Origin: UBA1127 sp034422455
GTDB lineage: Bacteria; Chloroflexota; Dehalococcoidia; Lucifugimonadales; UBA1127
NCBI GenBank assembly: GCA_034422455.1
Contig: DAOUJQ010000012.1
Coordinates: 190,724-254,723, forward strand
DNA length: 64,000 bases
Reading direction: 5' to 3'
The first letter of the stretch is position 1; every line of letters begins with the position of its first letter. Below the pieces are notes generated by a model. That model searched no databases, was not told the DNA's origin, and saw only the letters and a list, made by a program, of their open reading frames with translations. The translations under genes were made by a program, and so were the position numbers. Below, one piece after another: positions 48,872-57,705 of this stretch.

Positions 48872-50038
48872 CTACTCCACCTTGAGCCACGGGGCGATGT
48901 TGCGGCCAAGGATCTTCTCCTTGTCCTCGATGGTGATGCCCTCCATGTTCTCGATGCCGGCCGCGGTGTTCGGGTACGTGGACGGCGGGTGCGGGTAGTC
49001 GCTGCCGATGATGAAGTTGTCGCTGCCGATGGCGGAAATCGCGTGCGGCAGGCACCACTCGTCGGGCTCGACGGCGACGAGGCACGAGCGCCTGATGTAC
49101 TCGCTCGGCGGGTTGGGCACGCGGGAGCACTGCGGCTCGACGTGGTGCGTGCGGTCGAGGGTGTACATGAGCCAGGGCAGCCAGGAGCCGCCGGACTCGA
49201 AGAAGACGAACTTGAGGTCCGGGAACTCGTTCAGGACGCCGCCCAGCGTCAGGCTGGCCATGCCCATCATGTACTCGAAGGCAAAGCCGAGGTAGTTGCT
49301 GATGTGCATCCGGTTGTAGCGCTCCCACCCGATCGTGTACGTGGTGGGCACGTGGTCGTGCACCTGGCACTGGAACGGGTTGTGGTGGACGTACAGCGGC
49401 ACGTCAAGCTCGCTGATCGTGCGCCAGAAGGGGTAGAGCTCCAGGGAGTCATAGTTCTTGCCAACCCAGTTGCCGTTGATGGTGATTGCCTTCAGGCCGA
49501 GCTCCTTCACCGCCCGCGTCGCCTCGATGCGCGACTCCTCCACGTCCTGAAACGGGATGATGGCCGTCCCGATGAGCTGCTCCGGGCACTCCGCCTGCGC
49601 GGCCGACGAGGCGTTGTTGAAGGCCTTGCACAGCGCGAGTCGCACCGCGGGGTCGCGGGGCCGGCCCAAGGGCGAGCCGAAGGGGTTCGCGAAGAGGCCG
49701 TCCGGGATGAGCACCTGCATGTCGAAGCCCGTCTCCGGCAGCAGCGTCACGCGGTCCTGCGCCTCGCCATGCCCGATGGGACCTGCGCGCCGAGGTGCGC
49801 TTACGCCCTGCGATATCGCCGACCCGCCGCCACCCGTGCGCTGGCCGGCGGCAGTGGCGCGGAAGCCGCCGCTGCGGGCGTTGGGGTCGGCGAAGGTCAC
49901 GGCGTCACGGATGATGATGTCCAGCTCCTGCTCGGTGAAGCCGGGCATCAGCGACCGCAGGTCGCCAAAGTTGCTGCGGGGCAGAAAGTGGCTGTCGGCG
50001 TCGATCTTCTTGGTCTTGATGGCGGTCTCCATTGCCAT
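48872..50038 (-). CDS. Amidohydrolase 2-family metal-dependent hydrolase
   Basis: The 388-residue TIM barrel is of the ACMSD/amidohydrolase_2 kind: KIDADSHFLP (residues 11-20, with only one of the usual first two histidines), PLYVHHNPFQ, FPDLKFVFFESGGSWLPW and IIGSDYPHP with the metal Asp. Such enzymes decarboxylate or hydrolyse aromatic ring-cleavage products. A glycine/arginine-rich low-complexity piece at about residues 55-90 interrupts the barrel. Start 50038 follows AAGGAGGAA. Substrate unknown. Confidence 0.86.
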   Translation of the reverse strand: MAMETAIKTKKIDADSHFLPRSNFGDLRSLMPGFTEQELDIIIRDAVTFADPNARSGGFRATAAGQRTGGGGSAISQGVSAPRRAGPIGHGEAQDRVTLLPETGFDMQVLIPDGLFANPFGSPLGRPRDPAVRLALCKAFNNASSAAQAECPEQLIGTAIIPFQDVEESRIEATRAVKELGLKAITINGNWVGKNYDSLELYPFWRTISELDVPLYVHHNPFQCQVHDHVPTTYTIGWERYNRMHISNYLGFAFEYMMGMASLTLGGVLNEFPDLKFVFFESGGSWLPWLMYTLDRTHHVEPQCSRVPNPPSEYIRRSCLVAVEPDEWCLPHAISAIGSDNFIIGSDYPHPPSTYPNTAAGIENMEGITIEDKEKILGRNIAPWLKVE

Positions 50039-50109
50039 GGCTGTTCCTCCTTCGTTGTCTCCTGTTGCCGGATGCGTGAGCCGCGCCGCCGCTCACCCTG
50101 AGCCTTAGC

Positions 50110-50166
50110 CCGTTCGTGGTGAGCTTGTCGAACCACGCCGCCCTTCGACAAGCTCAGGGCGAACGG
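50110..50166. terminator. Double REP-like hairpin between amidohydrolase genes
   Basis: TGAGCTTGTCGAA (50120-50132) pairs with TTCGACAAGCTCA (50144-50156), and CCGTTCG (50110) pairs with CGAACGG (50160), giving a long stem just after the stop of the upstream minus-strand gene. It consists of two REP-like elements in inverted order. Confidence 0.65.
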
Positions 50167-50172
50167 TTCCCT

Positions 50173-51426
50173 CTACTTGACACGCTCGCCGCCGCGGAAC
50201 ACGGCGGTCACGTTGCCGATTGCCCAGATGTCCTCCGACGGGTCGCCGTCCACCACGATGAGATCCGCCAGCTTGCCGGCGTCCACGGTGCCGACCTGGC
50301 CGGCGATGCCGAGGAGCTCGGCGTTGTTGCTGGTGGCGGACTCGATGGCCTGCGTGGGCGTGAGGCCCGCGTCGGTCATCGCCTTGAGCTCGCGGTCGAA
50401 GTGGCCGAAGGGGTAGTAGCCCCACCCGCAGTCGGACCCGGCGATGAGCTTGACGCCCGTCTTGAAAATCTGGCCGCAGTGGTCGAGCGTCTCGCCGTGG
50501 CTGGCCTTCATCCGCTCGTACTGGGCCCCCTCTTCCGGCGTAAGCTCGCCGCGCTCCTTCCGCTCCTCCCAGAGGAAGAAGCGGCTGCGGGTGATCTGCA
50601 GCGTCGGATTCACGCGGACGCCGTGGGACGCGATGTGCTCGGCGAGCCGCGGATCGTACATCTTGGCGCCGGTGTCGTCCGTGAACCAGCCGTGCATTAT
50701 GGCGTCGAAACCCGCGTCGACGACCATGCGCATGGCGTCGTTGGTCCGGCAGTGGGCGACGACGGGCCGGCCGCGGCGGTGGCCCTCCTCGCCGATGGCC
50801 TGCAGCTCCTCCATGGAGAAGGCCGGGTGGAAGGGGTCCGTGCCCAGGGTGCTTCCGCCGGTGGCCATGACCTTCAGGAAGTCCGCGCCCTGCTTGATAA
50901 GCAGCCGCGCCGCGTGCTGCACGCCGTCGACGCCGTCCGCCTCGGAACCCATGAACCAGCAGTGGCCGCCCGTGGTGGTGATGGGGCGCCCGGACGCCAT
51001 GACCCGCGGGCCGTTGACCGTGCCCTCGCGGATGGCGTCCTTCAGCGAAAACGTGGTCTCGTTCCAGCCGCCGCAGTCACAGACGGTTGTGACGCCGGTC
51101 TGCAGGGCAATGGCGACGTTGTGGGCGGAGCGCAGGACGCGGATGGCGTCCGTGTCCTCGCGGTGGACGTCCTCGCCCCTGCGGCCGGTGCCGGGCATGT
51201 TGGTGTGCGTGTGGCAGTCGATGAGGCCGGGAAGGAGGGTGCCGCCAGGAAACTCCAGCACCTCGCCGGACGCGCCGTCGGGGAAGGCGATCCGGTCGTC
51301 CGGGCCGACGGCACGAATGCGGTCGTCCTGCAGGAGCACGGACACGCCGGTCTGGACGGGCGAGTCGCGTCCGTCCATGACGCGGTCTGCCTTGAGAATT
51401 CGGAATACGGGCGTCGCAGTTGGCAT
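50173..51426 (-). CDS. Amidohydrolase (imidazolonepropionase/prolidase-like)
   Basis: The 417-residue protein of the amidohydrolase_1 superfamily has LPGLIDCHTHTNMPG (H-x-H metal motif), GADFLKVMATGG (carboxylated Lys), PVVAHC and IMHGWF (metal His), and LIAGSDCGW (catalytic Asp). The small beta sandwich formed by both termini (PGGTLLPG and GKLADLIVVDGDP) is complete. It is of the Xaa-Pro dipeptidase-like group that acts on cyclic or peptide amides and organophosphates. Start 51426 has GGAGGG upstream. Confidence 0.9.
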   Translation of the reverse strand: MPTATPVFRILKADRVMDGRDSPVQTGVSVLLQDDRIRAVGPDDRIAFPDGASGEVLEFPGGTLLPGLIDCHTHTNMPGTGRRGEDVHREDTDAIRVLRSAHNVAIALQTGVTTVCDCGGWNETTFSLKDAIREGTVNGPRVMASGRPITTTGGHCWFMGSEADGVDGVQHAARLLIKQGADFLKVMATGGSTLGTDPFHPAFSMEELQAIGEEGHRRGRPVVAHCRTNDAMRMVVDAGFDAIMHGWFTDDTGAKMYDPRLAEHIASHGVRVNPTLQITRSRFFLWEERKERGELTPEEGAQYERMKASHGETLDHCGQIFKTGVKLIAGSDCGWGYYPFGHFDRELKAMTDAGLTPTQAIESATSNNAELLGIAGQVGTVDAGKLADLIVVDGDPSEDIWAIGNVTAVFRGGERVK

Positions 51427-51556
51427 CGGACCCTCCTGCAATCTCCGTCGGTCGGGGACGGGCTCGCGGACGTATGCGGCGGCCTCATTCCCCCTTGGCG
51501 GCGTAGTGTACACCAGGGGTGTGGGGTGCGCTACAGGAGGGACGGGGATGGAGCGC

Positions 51557-51582
51557 CCCCTCGACAGGCTCAGGGCGAACGG
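51557..51582. repeat. REP-like TTCGACAGGCTCAGGG element
   Basis: CCCCTCGACAGGCTCAGGGC then GAACGG, next to long repeat copy C. Confidence 0.6.
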
Positions 51583-51599
51583 CTGGGGCGGGGACGCGG

Positions 51600-51727
51600 G
51601 GGATTCGCCTCAGGCCTGCGTAGCTGAGGGATATCCTGTTCCGGCATTCGCTTTTCCATTCGTGTTGTAGCTGTTGTGGCACATTTCAGCTACAAGGCGA
51701 ATTTCACCCGGGGGGAAGCGAATCCCC
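51600..51727 (+). repeat. Long structured repeat, copy C
   Basis: Ends GGGGATTCG and CGAATCCCC are inverted repeats. GCGTAGCTGAGGGA aligns with copy A, and the internal stem TTGTAGCTG / CAGCTACAA is perfect over 9 bp around TGTGGCAC. The stem bases differ from copies A and B while pairing is kept. Confidence 0.75.
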
Positions 51728-52099
51728 GGCCCAGGGGCTGCACTGCGAGCGGTCGCCGGTGCGGGCCATGCGGTCAAGGACCCTGTTGATGCTGAGGGTT
51801 TCAGTGAAGCGCTGGTCAAGACGCTTGAATGTTCCTTTCATGGAGAGAGAGTAGCGAGGACATCGGCGTTGGGGCCAGAGGTTGGTGTCAGGGTGCAGCA
51901 GACAGGCGCTTCCAGTCCCCGCCCTGTCCCCACTCACCCTGCCACCGCTCCGTTGCCCGTTGACCGTGTGCTTCACTACCTTGTGTTCATGAAGGCGACG
52001 CCGGACGTGGCAATCGGACTTGGACAATCTCGAGGACGCCGTTTCATGCGTTCTCCGCACGGCCTGTGCCCATGCTCAGACCGCTTCATCCGGCAGCAG

Positions 52100-52216
52100 G
52101 GGGGAATTGTTTCTCACGGGTGGGTTTTTCCGTTCTGTAGCTGGATTGTGCCACGACAGCTACAAATTCCAATCCCCAAACATTTCGTCGCAGCTAGGGC
52201 GGGGACGGAAACAATT
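52100..52216 (-). repeat. Long structured repeat, copy D
   Basis: Ends GGGGGAATTGTTTC and GGAAACAATTC are inverted repeats, as in copy B. The internal stem CTGTAGCTG...CAGCTACAA with GTGCCAC (reverse of GTGGCAC) is present. It lies in opposite orientation to copy C, 372 bp away. Confidence 0.75.
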
Positions 52217-52383
52217 CAGCCTCCGTCAATATGCCGGTGCGGATTGACTTCCGGGTCAATGCGCTTCATCAGAGCGCGCGCCCGGCTCACCCCGGCCTGT
52301 CCGTTAACGCATGTGCGCTTGTTTGCGCACGGCGCCCGTTGGTACACTCGCCACGCTGCCGATTACGTGAAGAGGGGTCACGG

Positions 52384-53094
52384 ATGGTGAACGCCGGTCT
52401 GCCCACAACCGCCGCCCGCTTCTCGCTGCTGTTGCTCGCCGCGCTGGCGCTCGGCTTGTTCGCGGGATGCGGGCCGCCGGCCGAGGACGAGACACTCACA
52501 CCGCAGGAACGGCTCGACAACGCCGCGGCGCGCATCGGCATGGTGACCGCGGTCGACTTCACCCTGTCGCACGACGAGGGCGAGACGCCGCTTCTTCCCG
52601 GCGTCGTCCTCCAGCAGGCGACGGGCACCGTGGAAGGCACGGAGCGCGCCGTCGTCGACGTGGAGGCGATGGTCACCTTCGCCAACAGCTTCATCGAGAT
52701 GAACATCGTCGTGGACGGCGAGGACGCCACCATGACGGACCCGCTGTCCGGCACGCCGCTGCCGGTGAAGACGAGCTCACTGCCCTTCAACCTGCGCAAC
52801 CTCGGCGGCACGCTCTCCGGCATCCTGACGGCCATCGAGGACCCCGTGTACTCAGGCGACGAGACCATCGACGGTGTGGCGAGCAAGGGAATCGCCGGGA
52901 CCATCAGCGGCGCCGCCATCCAACCGCTCATCCCCGGCGCTGAGGCCGGCCTGCAGCAGGAGATCGAGGTCTGGGTGGGCGACGACGACCTTCCGCGGAA
53001 GGTGCGCATTTCCGGCCAGCTCCTGTCCAACGACACCGAGGGGGTCATCCGCGTCCTGTCGTTCCGCAACTTCGACACGGCCCGGATTCCGTGA
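52384..53094 (+). CDS. LppX/LprG-family lipoprotein
   Basis: The 236-residue lipoprotein has a signal with lipobox LFAGC (Cys about residue 29). Its mature domain follows the LprG/LppX pattern: an amphipathic helix, long beta strands, NIVVDGEDATMTD, a LRNLGGTLSGILTAIEDPVY helix, GDETIDGVASKGIAGTISG and EVWVGDDDLPRKVRISGQL. These proteins have a hydrophobic pocket carrying lipids such as triacylglycerides. The gene is 11 bp ahead of an MFS exporter, the same order as lprG-Rv1410c in mycobacteria, so the two probably move a lipid or glycolipid outward. Confidence 0.82.
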   Translation: MVNAGLPTTAARFSLLLLAALALGLFAGCGPPAEDETLTPQERLDNAAARIGMVTAVDFTLSHDEGETPLLPGVVLQQATGTVEGTERAVVDVEAMVTFANSFIEMNIVVDGEDATMTDPLSGTPLPVKTSSLPFNLRNLGGTLSGILTAIEDPVYSGDETIDGVASKGIAGTISGAAIQPLIPGAEAGLQQEIEVWVGDDDLPRKVRISGQLLSNDTEGVIRVLSFRNFDTARIP

Positions 53095-53105
53095 ACTAGC
53101 CGGTC

Positions 53106-54605
53106 ATGGGAGGAAACCCTGCCACCGGGCTCCGGGCATGGCTGCCGATCATCATCGTCAGCGGGGCGGTGCTGACGGCGGCGCTTGACCACACCGTCGT
53201 GGTCACGGTCCTGCCGGAGGTGATGCCCGACCTCAAGGTGCCGCCCACGGAGCTGGATCGGGCGGCGTGGATCATCACCGCGTACCTCCTCGGGTTCACC
53301 GCGGCCATTCCCGTTACGGCCCGTCTCGCCGACGTCCACGGCCACGCCCGCCTCTACCAGCTGTCCCTCGTCGTCTTCGGCATCGGGTCGCTGGGGGCGG
53401 CGCTGGCGCCGAACCTGGAGTCGCTCATCGCGGCGCGGACGGTGCAGGCGATCGGCGGCGGCGCGACGATCCCCGTCGGCATGGCGATGGCCGTGCAGGC
53501 GTTCCCCGGCAGGCGGCGGGCGGTCGCCGTGGGCATCATCGGGGCGTGCGCCGAGGCGGGCATGGTGCTGGGACCGCTGTACGGCGGCATCATCACGAAC
53601 CTGCTGGGCTGGCGCTGGGTCTTCTGGCTGGACGTGCCCCAGGCCATCATCCTCATCTGGCTGCTGCGGGGCTTTCCGTCGGTGCGGCTGCCCAACGTGC
53701 GAATGGACTACAGGGGCGGCGCGCTGCTGGTGGCCGGGCTGACGCTCCTGGTCTTCGCGACGGCGCAGCAGGAGGCCTTCGACGTGTCGTCCCCATTGCC
53801 GTACGCGCTGGGGGCCGTTGGGGCCGTCGTGGTGGGGCTGCTGGTGTGGGTGCAGGGCCGGACGCAGCAACCGATCCTGCCTCCCGAGTTCTTCCGGTCG
53901 CGGCAGGCGGTTGCCGCGCTGGTGGTCAAGCTGTTGGTGGGGGCGTCGCTCATCATGGCGATGGTCACGGTGCCGCTCATGGCGAATACGGTGCTGGGGC
54001 AGAGCCCCCTGGAGGGCGGCCTGCGGTTGATGCGGATGACGGGCGCCATGCCCATCGGCGCGCTGGTTGGCGGCTTTCTGACGTACAAACTGGGCGAGCG
54101 CGGCGTCACGTTAGCCGGGCTGGCCATCGGGAGCGCCGGGCTGTTCTTCATGAGCGGCTGGACGGTGGACATCGCGGACCCCGGCATGACGCTGCACCTG
54201 GCGCTGGCGGGGTTCGGGTTCGGCCTCGTCATCGCGCCGGTCTTCGTGACGGCGATGGACGCGGCGTCGGCGGAGTACCAGGCCACGTCGGCGTCGCTGG
54301 TGACGACGGCGCGCATGGTGGGGATGACGTTCGGCATGGCGGCGCTGGCCGCATGGGGCGTGGGCGAGTTCCAGACGGCCACGATGGGGCTGGCGCTGCC
54401 ACTGCCGTCGCCGGAGCTGGCCGCCGCCGAGTACGAGGCGCAGCTCGACGTGTACCAGAGCAGCGTCTCGGACGCCAGCGTGGCGCTGTTCCAGGACTTC
54501 TTCCGCATCTCGGCCGCGCTGTTGTTGGCGGCGCTGCTGCCGGCGATCGGGCTCGGCGGGCGGCGGGCTACGAAGGAACGCTCAGCTTCGGGACCGTCAG
54601 GGTGA
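53106..54605 (+). CDS. DHA2-type MFS transporter (EmrB/QacA, Rv1410/P55-like)
   Basis: The 499-residue carrier has about 14 predicted helices. Helix 1 carries an acidic residue (AALDHTVVVTVLPEVMPDL), motif A is ARLADVHGHARLYQ, and motif C-like GACAEAGMVLGPLYGG is present in helix 5, all as in drug/H+ antiporters. With the LprG-like lipoprotein just upstream, export of lipid rather than drugs is the favoured role. The 3' end overlaps the convergent DUF192 gene by 38 bp. Confidence 0.88.
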   Translation: MGGNPATGLRAWLPIIIVSGAVLTAALDHTVVVTVLPEVMPDLKVPPTELDRAAWIITAYLLGFTAAIPVTARLADVHGHARLYQLSLVVFGIGSLGAALAPNLESLIAARTVQAIGGGATIPVGMAMAVQAFPGRRRAVAVGIIGACAEAGMVLGPLYGGIITNLLGWRWVFWLDVPQAIILIWLLRGFPSVRLPNVRMDYRGGALLVAGLTLLVFATAQQEAFDVSSPLPYALGAVGAVVVGLLVWVQGRTQQPILPPEFFRSRQAVAALVVKLLVGASLIMAMVTVPLMANTVLGQSPLEGGLRLMRMTGAMPIGALVGGFLTYKLGERGVTLAGLAIGSAGLFFMSGWTVDIADPGMTLHLALAGFGFGLVIAPVFVTAMDAASAEYQATSASLVTTARMVGMTFGMAALAAWGVGEFQTATMGLALPLPSPELAAAEYEAQLDVYQSSVSDASVALFQDFFRISAALLLAALLPAIGLGGRRATKERSASGPSG

Positions 54606-55302
54606 CGAAGTCGCCCGGCACGATGCCACACTCGGCGGCGACGCCATCGTTGACCTCGATGGCGTAGAGGGCCGGGCCCGCCGACTGGTATATGGGAAGC
54701 GGGTCGGGCGCGATCTCGTGCTCCGGCCGCATGTTCTGGACGTCCACCACGAACTGGTCGCTGTCAATGAAGATTATGTCCAGTGGGATGAGGGTGTTCT
54801 TCATCCAGAAGCCCAGGACCTGCTCCTCCTCGAACACGAAGATCATGCCGCGGTCGCGCCCCATGCTCTCGCGGCCCATCAGCCCGATTGCCCGCTCCTC
54901 GGGAGTGTCCGCGACCTCCAACAGGAAGCCGCAGTCGCGGATGGCCGCATGGGCCTCGATTTCCGGGTCGAGGGGCAATGGCGTTGGAGTCGGACTCGGT
55001 GGCGGAGCAGGCGTGGCCGTCGGCGTCGGCTCCGGCATCGGCGTTGGCGGAACGGGCGCGGGAGGCGGCATGGGCGTCGGCGGTGGAGCGGCGGTGGGGG
55101 ACGGCGCAGGAGTCGGAGCGGGTTGCCGAATTGGGGTTGGCGGAACGGGCGTATTCGGCGGCATGGGTGAAGGCGGTTGCGTGGCAGCAATGGGAGGAGT
55201 CGGCGGGATCGGAGCGTCCGGGGGCGCCGGTTCCGATCCGCACGCGGCGAGGACTAGAGCGATCGACAACACAGCGGCTATGCGGGCGGGCGCGGTCCTC
55301 AC
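54568..55302 (-). CDS. DUF192 lipoprotein with proline-rich linker
   Basis: The 244-residue lipoprotein has lipobox LVLAAC (Cys21), then an about 85-residue Pro/Ala/Thr-rich linker with PTP, PPTPMP and similar repeats, and a DUF192 domain (FLLEVADTPEERAIGLMGRESMGRDRGMIFVFEE, FWMKNTLIPLDIIFID). DUF192 proteins are exported or envelope-bound with unknown biochemical role. ATG overlaps the stop of the upstream MFS gene (ATGA). Confidence 0.88.
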   Translation of the reverse strand: MRTAPARIAAVLSIALVLAACGSEPAPPDAPIPPTPPIAATQPPSPMPPNTPVPPTPIRQPAPTPAPSPTAAPPPTPMPPPAPVPPTPMPEPTPTATPAPPPSPTPTPLPLDPEIEAHAAIRDCGFLLEVADTPEERAIGLMGRESMGRDRGMIFVFEEEQVLGFWMKNTLIPLDIIFIDSDQFVVDVQNMRPEHEIAPDPLPIYQSAGPALYAIEVNDGVAAECGIVPGDFVTLTVPKLSVPS

Positions 55303-56621
55303 TCAACGGGCCTCGTCATCCAAGTGGGCCGCTCCTTGCGGGTCAGCGCCGCAATGAAGAAGGCAACCAGTCCCACGACACCCACGAAGAGGATGATCTG
55401 CAACCACGGCCCGTAGCTGCCGGTGCGGTCGAAGGTGAGGCCGGCGAAGAAGGGAGCGCCCGCTATGCCGGAGATGATGATGGAGTAGATGCAGAGCCGG
55501 ATGCTGTTGTAGTGCGCCCGCCCGTACTGCCGGCCAAGGACGGCCCAGAAGATGGCCCAGTGGGACCCGCCGGTCGCCAGCATCATGACGGCAAGAATGA
55601 GGCTCCAGAGCTCCTGCGCCAGAAGGAGCACGACGGCCCCGGCGAGCACCACTGCCATCATGCCCAGCATGATGCGGCTGCCGTCGTAGCGGTCGGCGGC
55701 CCAGCTCACGCCGAGCACAACGGGGACGGTCCACACGAGCTGGAGGCTCAGCAGCAGCGCGCCGATGTTCTCCGTCTGGCCCTTCCACACGAGCAGCGGC
55801 ACGATGTGGGCGATGATGCCGGAGTTGACGAAGAGCATGCAGGAGCTGCCGATGCCAACCGCCCAGAAGAAGGGGCCCCGGGCCGCCTCGGCGAGCGTCA
55901 GGCCGGCCAGAGCGGCGGGCCTTCCGCCCGTCGCGGCGCGCGTCGGGTCGGGCTCGTCGCCGTCAGGGGCGAGGTCCATCTCTTCCGGCGTGTTCCGCAC
56001 GACGGCGAGCACGGGGATCATGACCGCCGTCATGACCACCGCTGCCAGGAGCATCGACCAGCGCCAGCCGAAGGTGGCAATGGCGATGGCCATGAGCGGC
56101 AGGAGCACCGCCCCCGCGCCGTGGCCGACGTTCAGCAGCGACAGGGCGCGCGCCTTGCCCCGCTCGAACCAGTTGTTGAGGATGGGCGCGCCGGAGTTGA
56201 GGATAGCCCAGTTGTACGCGACGCCCAGGGGGATGGTGAAGATGATGAGCGCCTGCCAGAAGTGCTGGGATACGGCGAGGAAGAGGTAGCCCGCTATCGA
56301 CATCGCCGTGGTGACTATCATGACCTTGCGCGGGCCGTAGCGGTCCATAAGCCAGCCGCCGAGCGGCCCGGCCAGCGCGACCGCGATGCTGCCGCCCGTG
56401 AACATGAGGGAGACCTCGGCGCGCGTCACGCCGAACTCCTCCTCCAGCGGCAGAACGAGCAGGCTGCGCACCTGGTTGCCGACGCCGGAGGCCATGACCC
56501 GCATCATCGCGAGGGCGAGGAGGATCCACCAACCGTAAAACAACCCGGTGCGCACCATCGCCTTGGCGCCGGCCGCGCCGACGGCTCCGAGCGCTCCGCG
56601 GTCTTTTTCGGTGCTGGCCAT
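55299..56621 (-). CDS. MFS transporter, monocarboxylate/oxalate-formate porter type
   Basis: The 440-residue protein has 12 helices with the typical opening LFYGWWILLALAMMRVMASG, PLGGWLMDRYGPRKVM (motif A), and NSGAPILNNWFERGKARAL. This is the pattern of the MCT/OFA groups carrying organic anions. Start 56621 has GGGGAG upstream; the longer frame reaches beyond any ribosome-binding site. A close relative in style is encoded at 57706-59004 on the opposite strand. Confidence 0.85.
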   Translation of the reverse strand: MASTEKDRGALGAVGAAGAKAMVRTGLFYGWWILLALAMMRVMASGVGNQVRSLLVLPLEEEFGVTRAEVSLMFTGGSIAVALAGPLGGWLMDRYGPRKVMIVTTAMSIAGYLFLAVSQHFWQALIIFTIPLGVAYNWAILNSGAPILNNWFERGKARALSLLNVGHGAGAVLLPLMAIAIATFGWRWSMLLAAVVMTAVMIPVLAVVRNTPEEMDLAPDGDEPDPTRAATGGRPAALAGLTLAEAARGPFFWAVGIGSSCMLFVNSGIIAHIVPLLVWKGQTENIGALLLSLQLVWTVPVVLGVSWAADRYDGSRIMLGMMAVVLAGAVVLLLAQELWSLILAVMMLATGGSHWAIFWAVLGRQYGRAHYNSIRLCIYSIIISGIAGAPFFAGLTFDRTGSYGPWLQIILFVGVVGLVAFFIAALTRKERPTWMTRPVE

Positions 56622-56965
56622 AGACGCTCCCCTGGCCCGTGTACGCAACACGGGGAGTATACAGGTTTGAGATAGCCGCCGCATGCAGCCGGTCTACCGA
56701 GGGAGGCGCTGACGGAACGAGCGAAAGCTGCGTTGCACCGGCAAACCGCCATCCAGGGAACATGTTCCAGACCGCGTGATGGATTGCGCCAAAGGGATAT
56801 AAGGCATTGGCCAGCAAAGCGAATCGTGAACCTGCTTGGCAACGAATTTGCATTTTGCGGCGCGTTGGGTATTGCGCAAGGTTTATGCAGTGTTACCATT
56901 GATTGTGTCCCCTGTGGGGCGCCCTTAACCTCCTCTTCGTCTCATGTTAGGAGCGATGGACTGCA
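56622..56965. other. Divergent intergenic region
   Basis: The 344-bp region between divergent MFS and membrane-protein genes is lower in GC than flanks. A candidate promoter for the right-hand gene is TTGCGC at 56872 with TACCAT at 56894 (16-bp spacer). No RNA gene or repeat of the kinds above is seen. Confidence 0.4.
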
Positions 56966-57595
56966 ATGGTTGCTTCACTGGCTATATTCGAGGGCTTTTG
57001 GGGTCAGGTGTTTGAGTATTGGCCCCTGACCTTCCTGGTGGTCCTGACCATCGTTTACGTGACGGTGGCGTTGGGATCCGACCTGCTCTTTGGCAAGCGG
57101 AACAAGTTGCCGCCCGGCGCCGAGCCACGGGTGGAGTTCGAGGTTGACACCAGCGTCATCGCCCGAAACCGCTTCCGCAGCGGCCTCTACCTCATCCGGC
57201 TGGGCGTGTGGGCGGGCATCGTCGTCGCGTTGATATTCGCATACGTCGCCCAGTTCCCCCTGTCGATCGGCGCGCAATACGGACTCACGCAGGAGACCAA
57301 TGAAGCGACGGCCCTCGGCACAAAGATCGGTCTCGCCACCGCTGTGATCGCTCTTGTCTGCTCGTTCTTCCTGCGGGCAGTGCCGCTGCCGCTCATCGCA
57401 ACAATCGTGCTTGCGGTGCTGGTAACCACGTTCGCCCCGCCGGTAGTCAACGGCGAGATGCGCTGGGTCGGCATCATGGTCACGGTCATGGCGATACCCC
57501 TCGGTCTGATCTCCATTGGGACTGCAAAATCGCTGAAGTACTTCACCGAGGCCACGCGGCAAAGAGAGGCGCCGCAAGAACTCTCCACGGTGTAG
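56966..57595 (+). CDS. Membrane protein, unknown
   Basis: The 209-residue protein has about five hydrophobic helices: WPLTFLVVLTIVYVTVALGS, LIRLGVWAGIVVALIFAYVA, GLATAVIALVCSFFL, PLIATIVLAVLVTTFA and VGIMVTVMAIPLGLISIG. A short cytoplasmic loop KRNKLPPGAEPRVEFEVD lies between helices 1 and 2. No family recognised. It precedes the MFS gene on the same strand by about 110 bp and may belong with it. Confidence 0.75.
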   Translation: MVASLAIFEGFWGQVFEYWPLTFLVVLTIVYVTVALGSDLLFGKRNKLPPGAEPRVEFEVDTSVIARNRFRSGLYLIRLGVWAGIVVALIFAYVAQFPLSIGAQYGLTQETNEATALGTKIGLATAVIALVCSFFLRAVPLPLIATIVLAVLVTTFAPPVVNGEMRWVGIMVTVMAIPLGLISIGTAKSLKYFTEATRQREAPQELSTV

Positions 57596-57705
57596 CCCCG
57601 CGGGCGAATCGGCAGCCGGCAAGTCCGCGACGGTGGCGCGGGCGGCCCCTTTGACGCACAATGTGCGGCGCTGAAGGCTTATCGCCACAAAGGAGCTCGC
57701 CGCTT

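Larger units (their letters stand above)
51427..52383. other. Gene-free region with two inverted long-repeat copies
   Basis: In 957 bp there is no convincing gene. It holds a REP-like copy (51557-51582), long structured repeat copy C (51600-51727, plus orientation), about 370 bp of unique sequence, copy D (52100-52216, minus orientation) and a promoter region for the lipoprotein gene. An open frame of 118 codons on the minus strand in the unique part has no recognisable features. Confidence 0.65.

Noticed and set aside
51704..52060. 118-codon minus-strand frame between repeat copies C and D as a transposase remnant
   Set aside because: No HUH, DDE or serine-recombinase motif and no ribosome-binding site; called gene-free.
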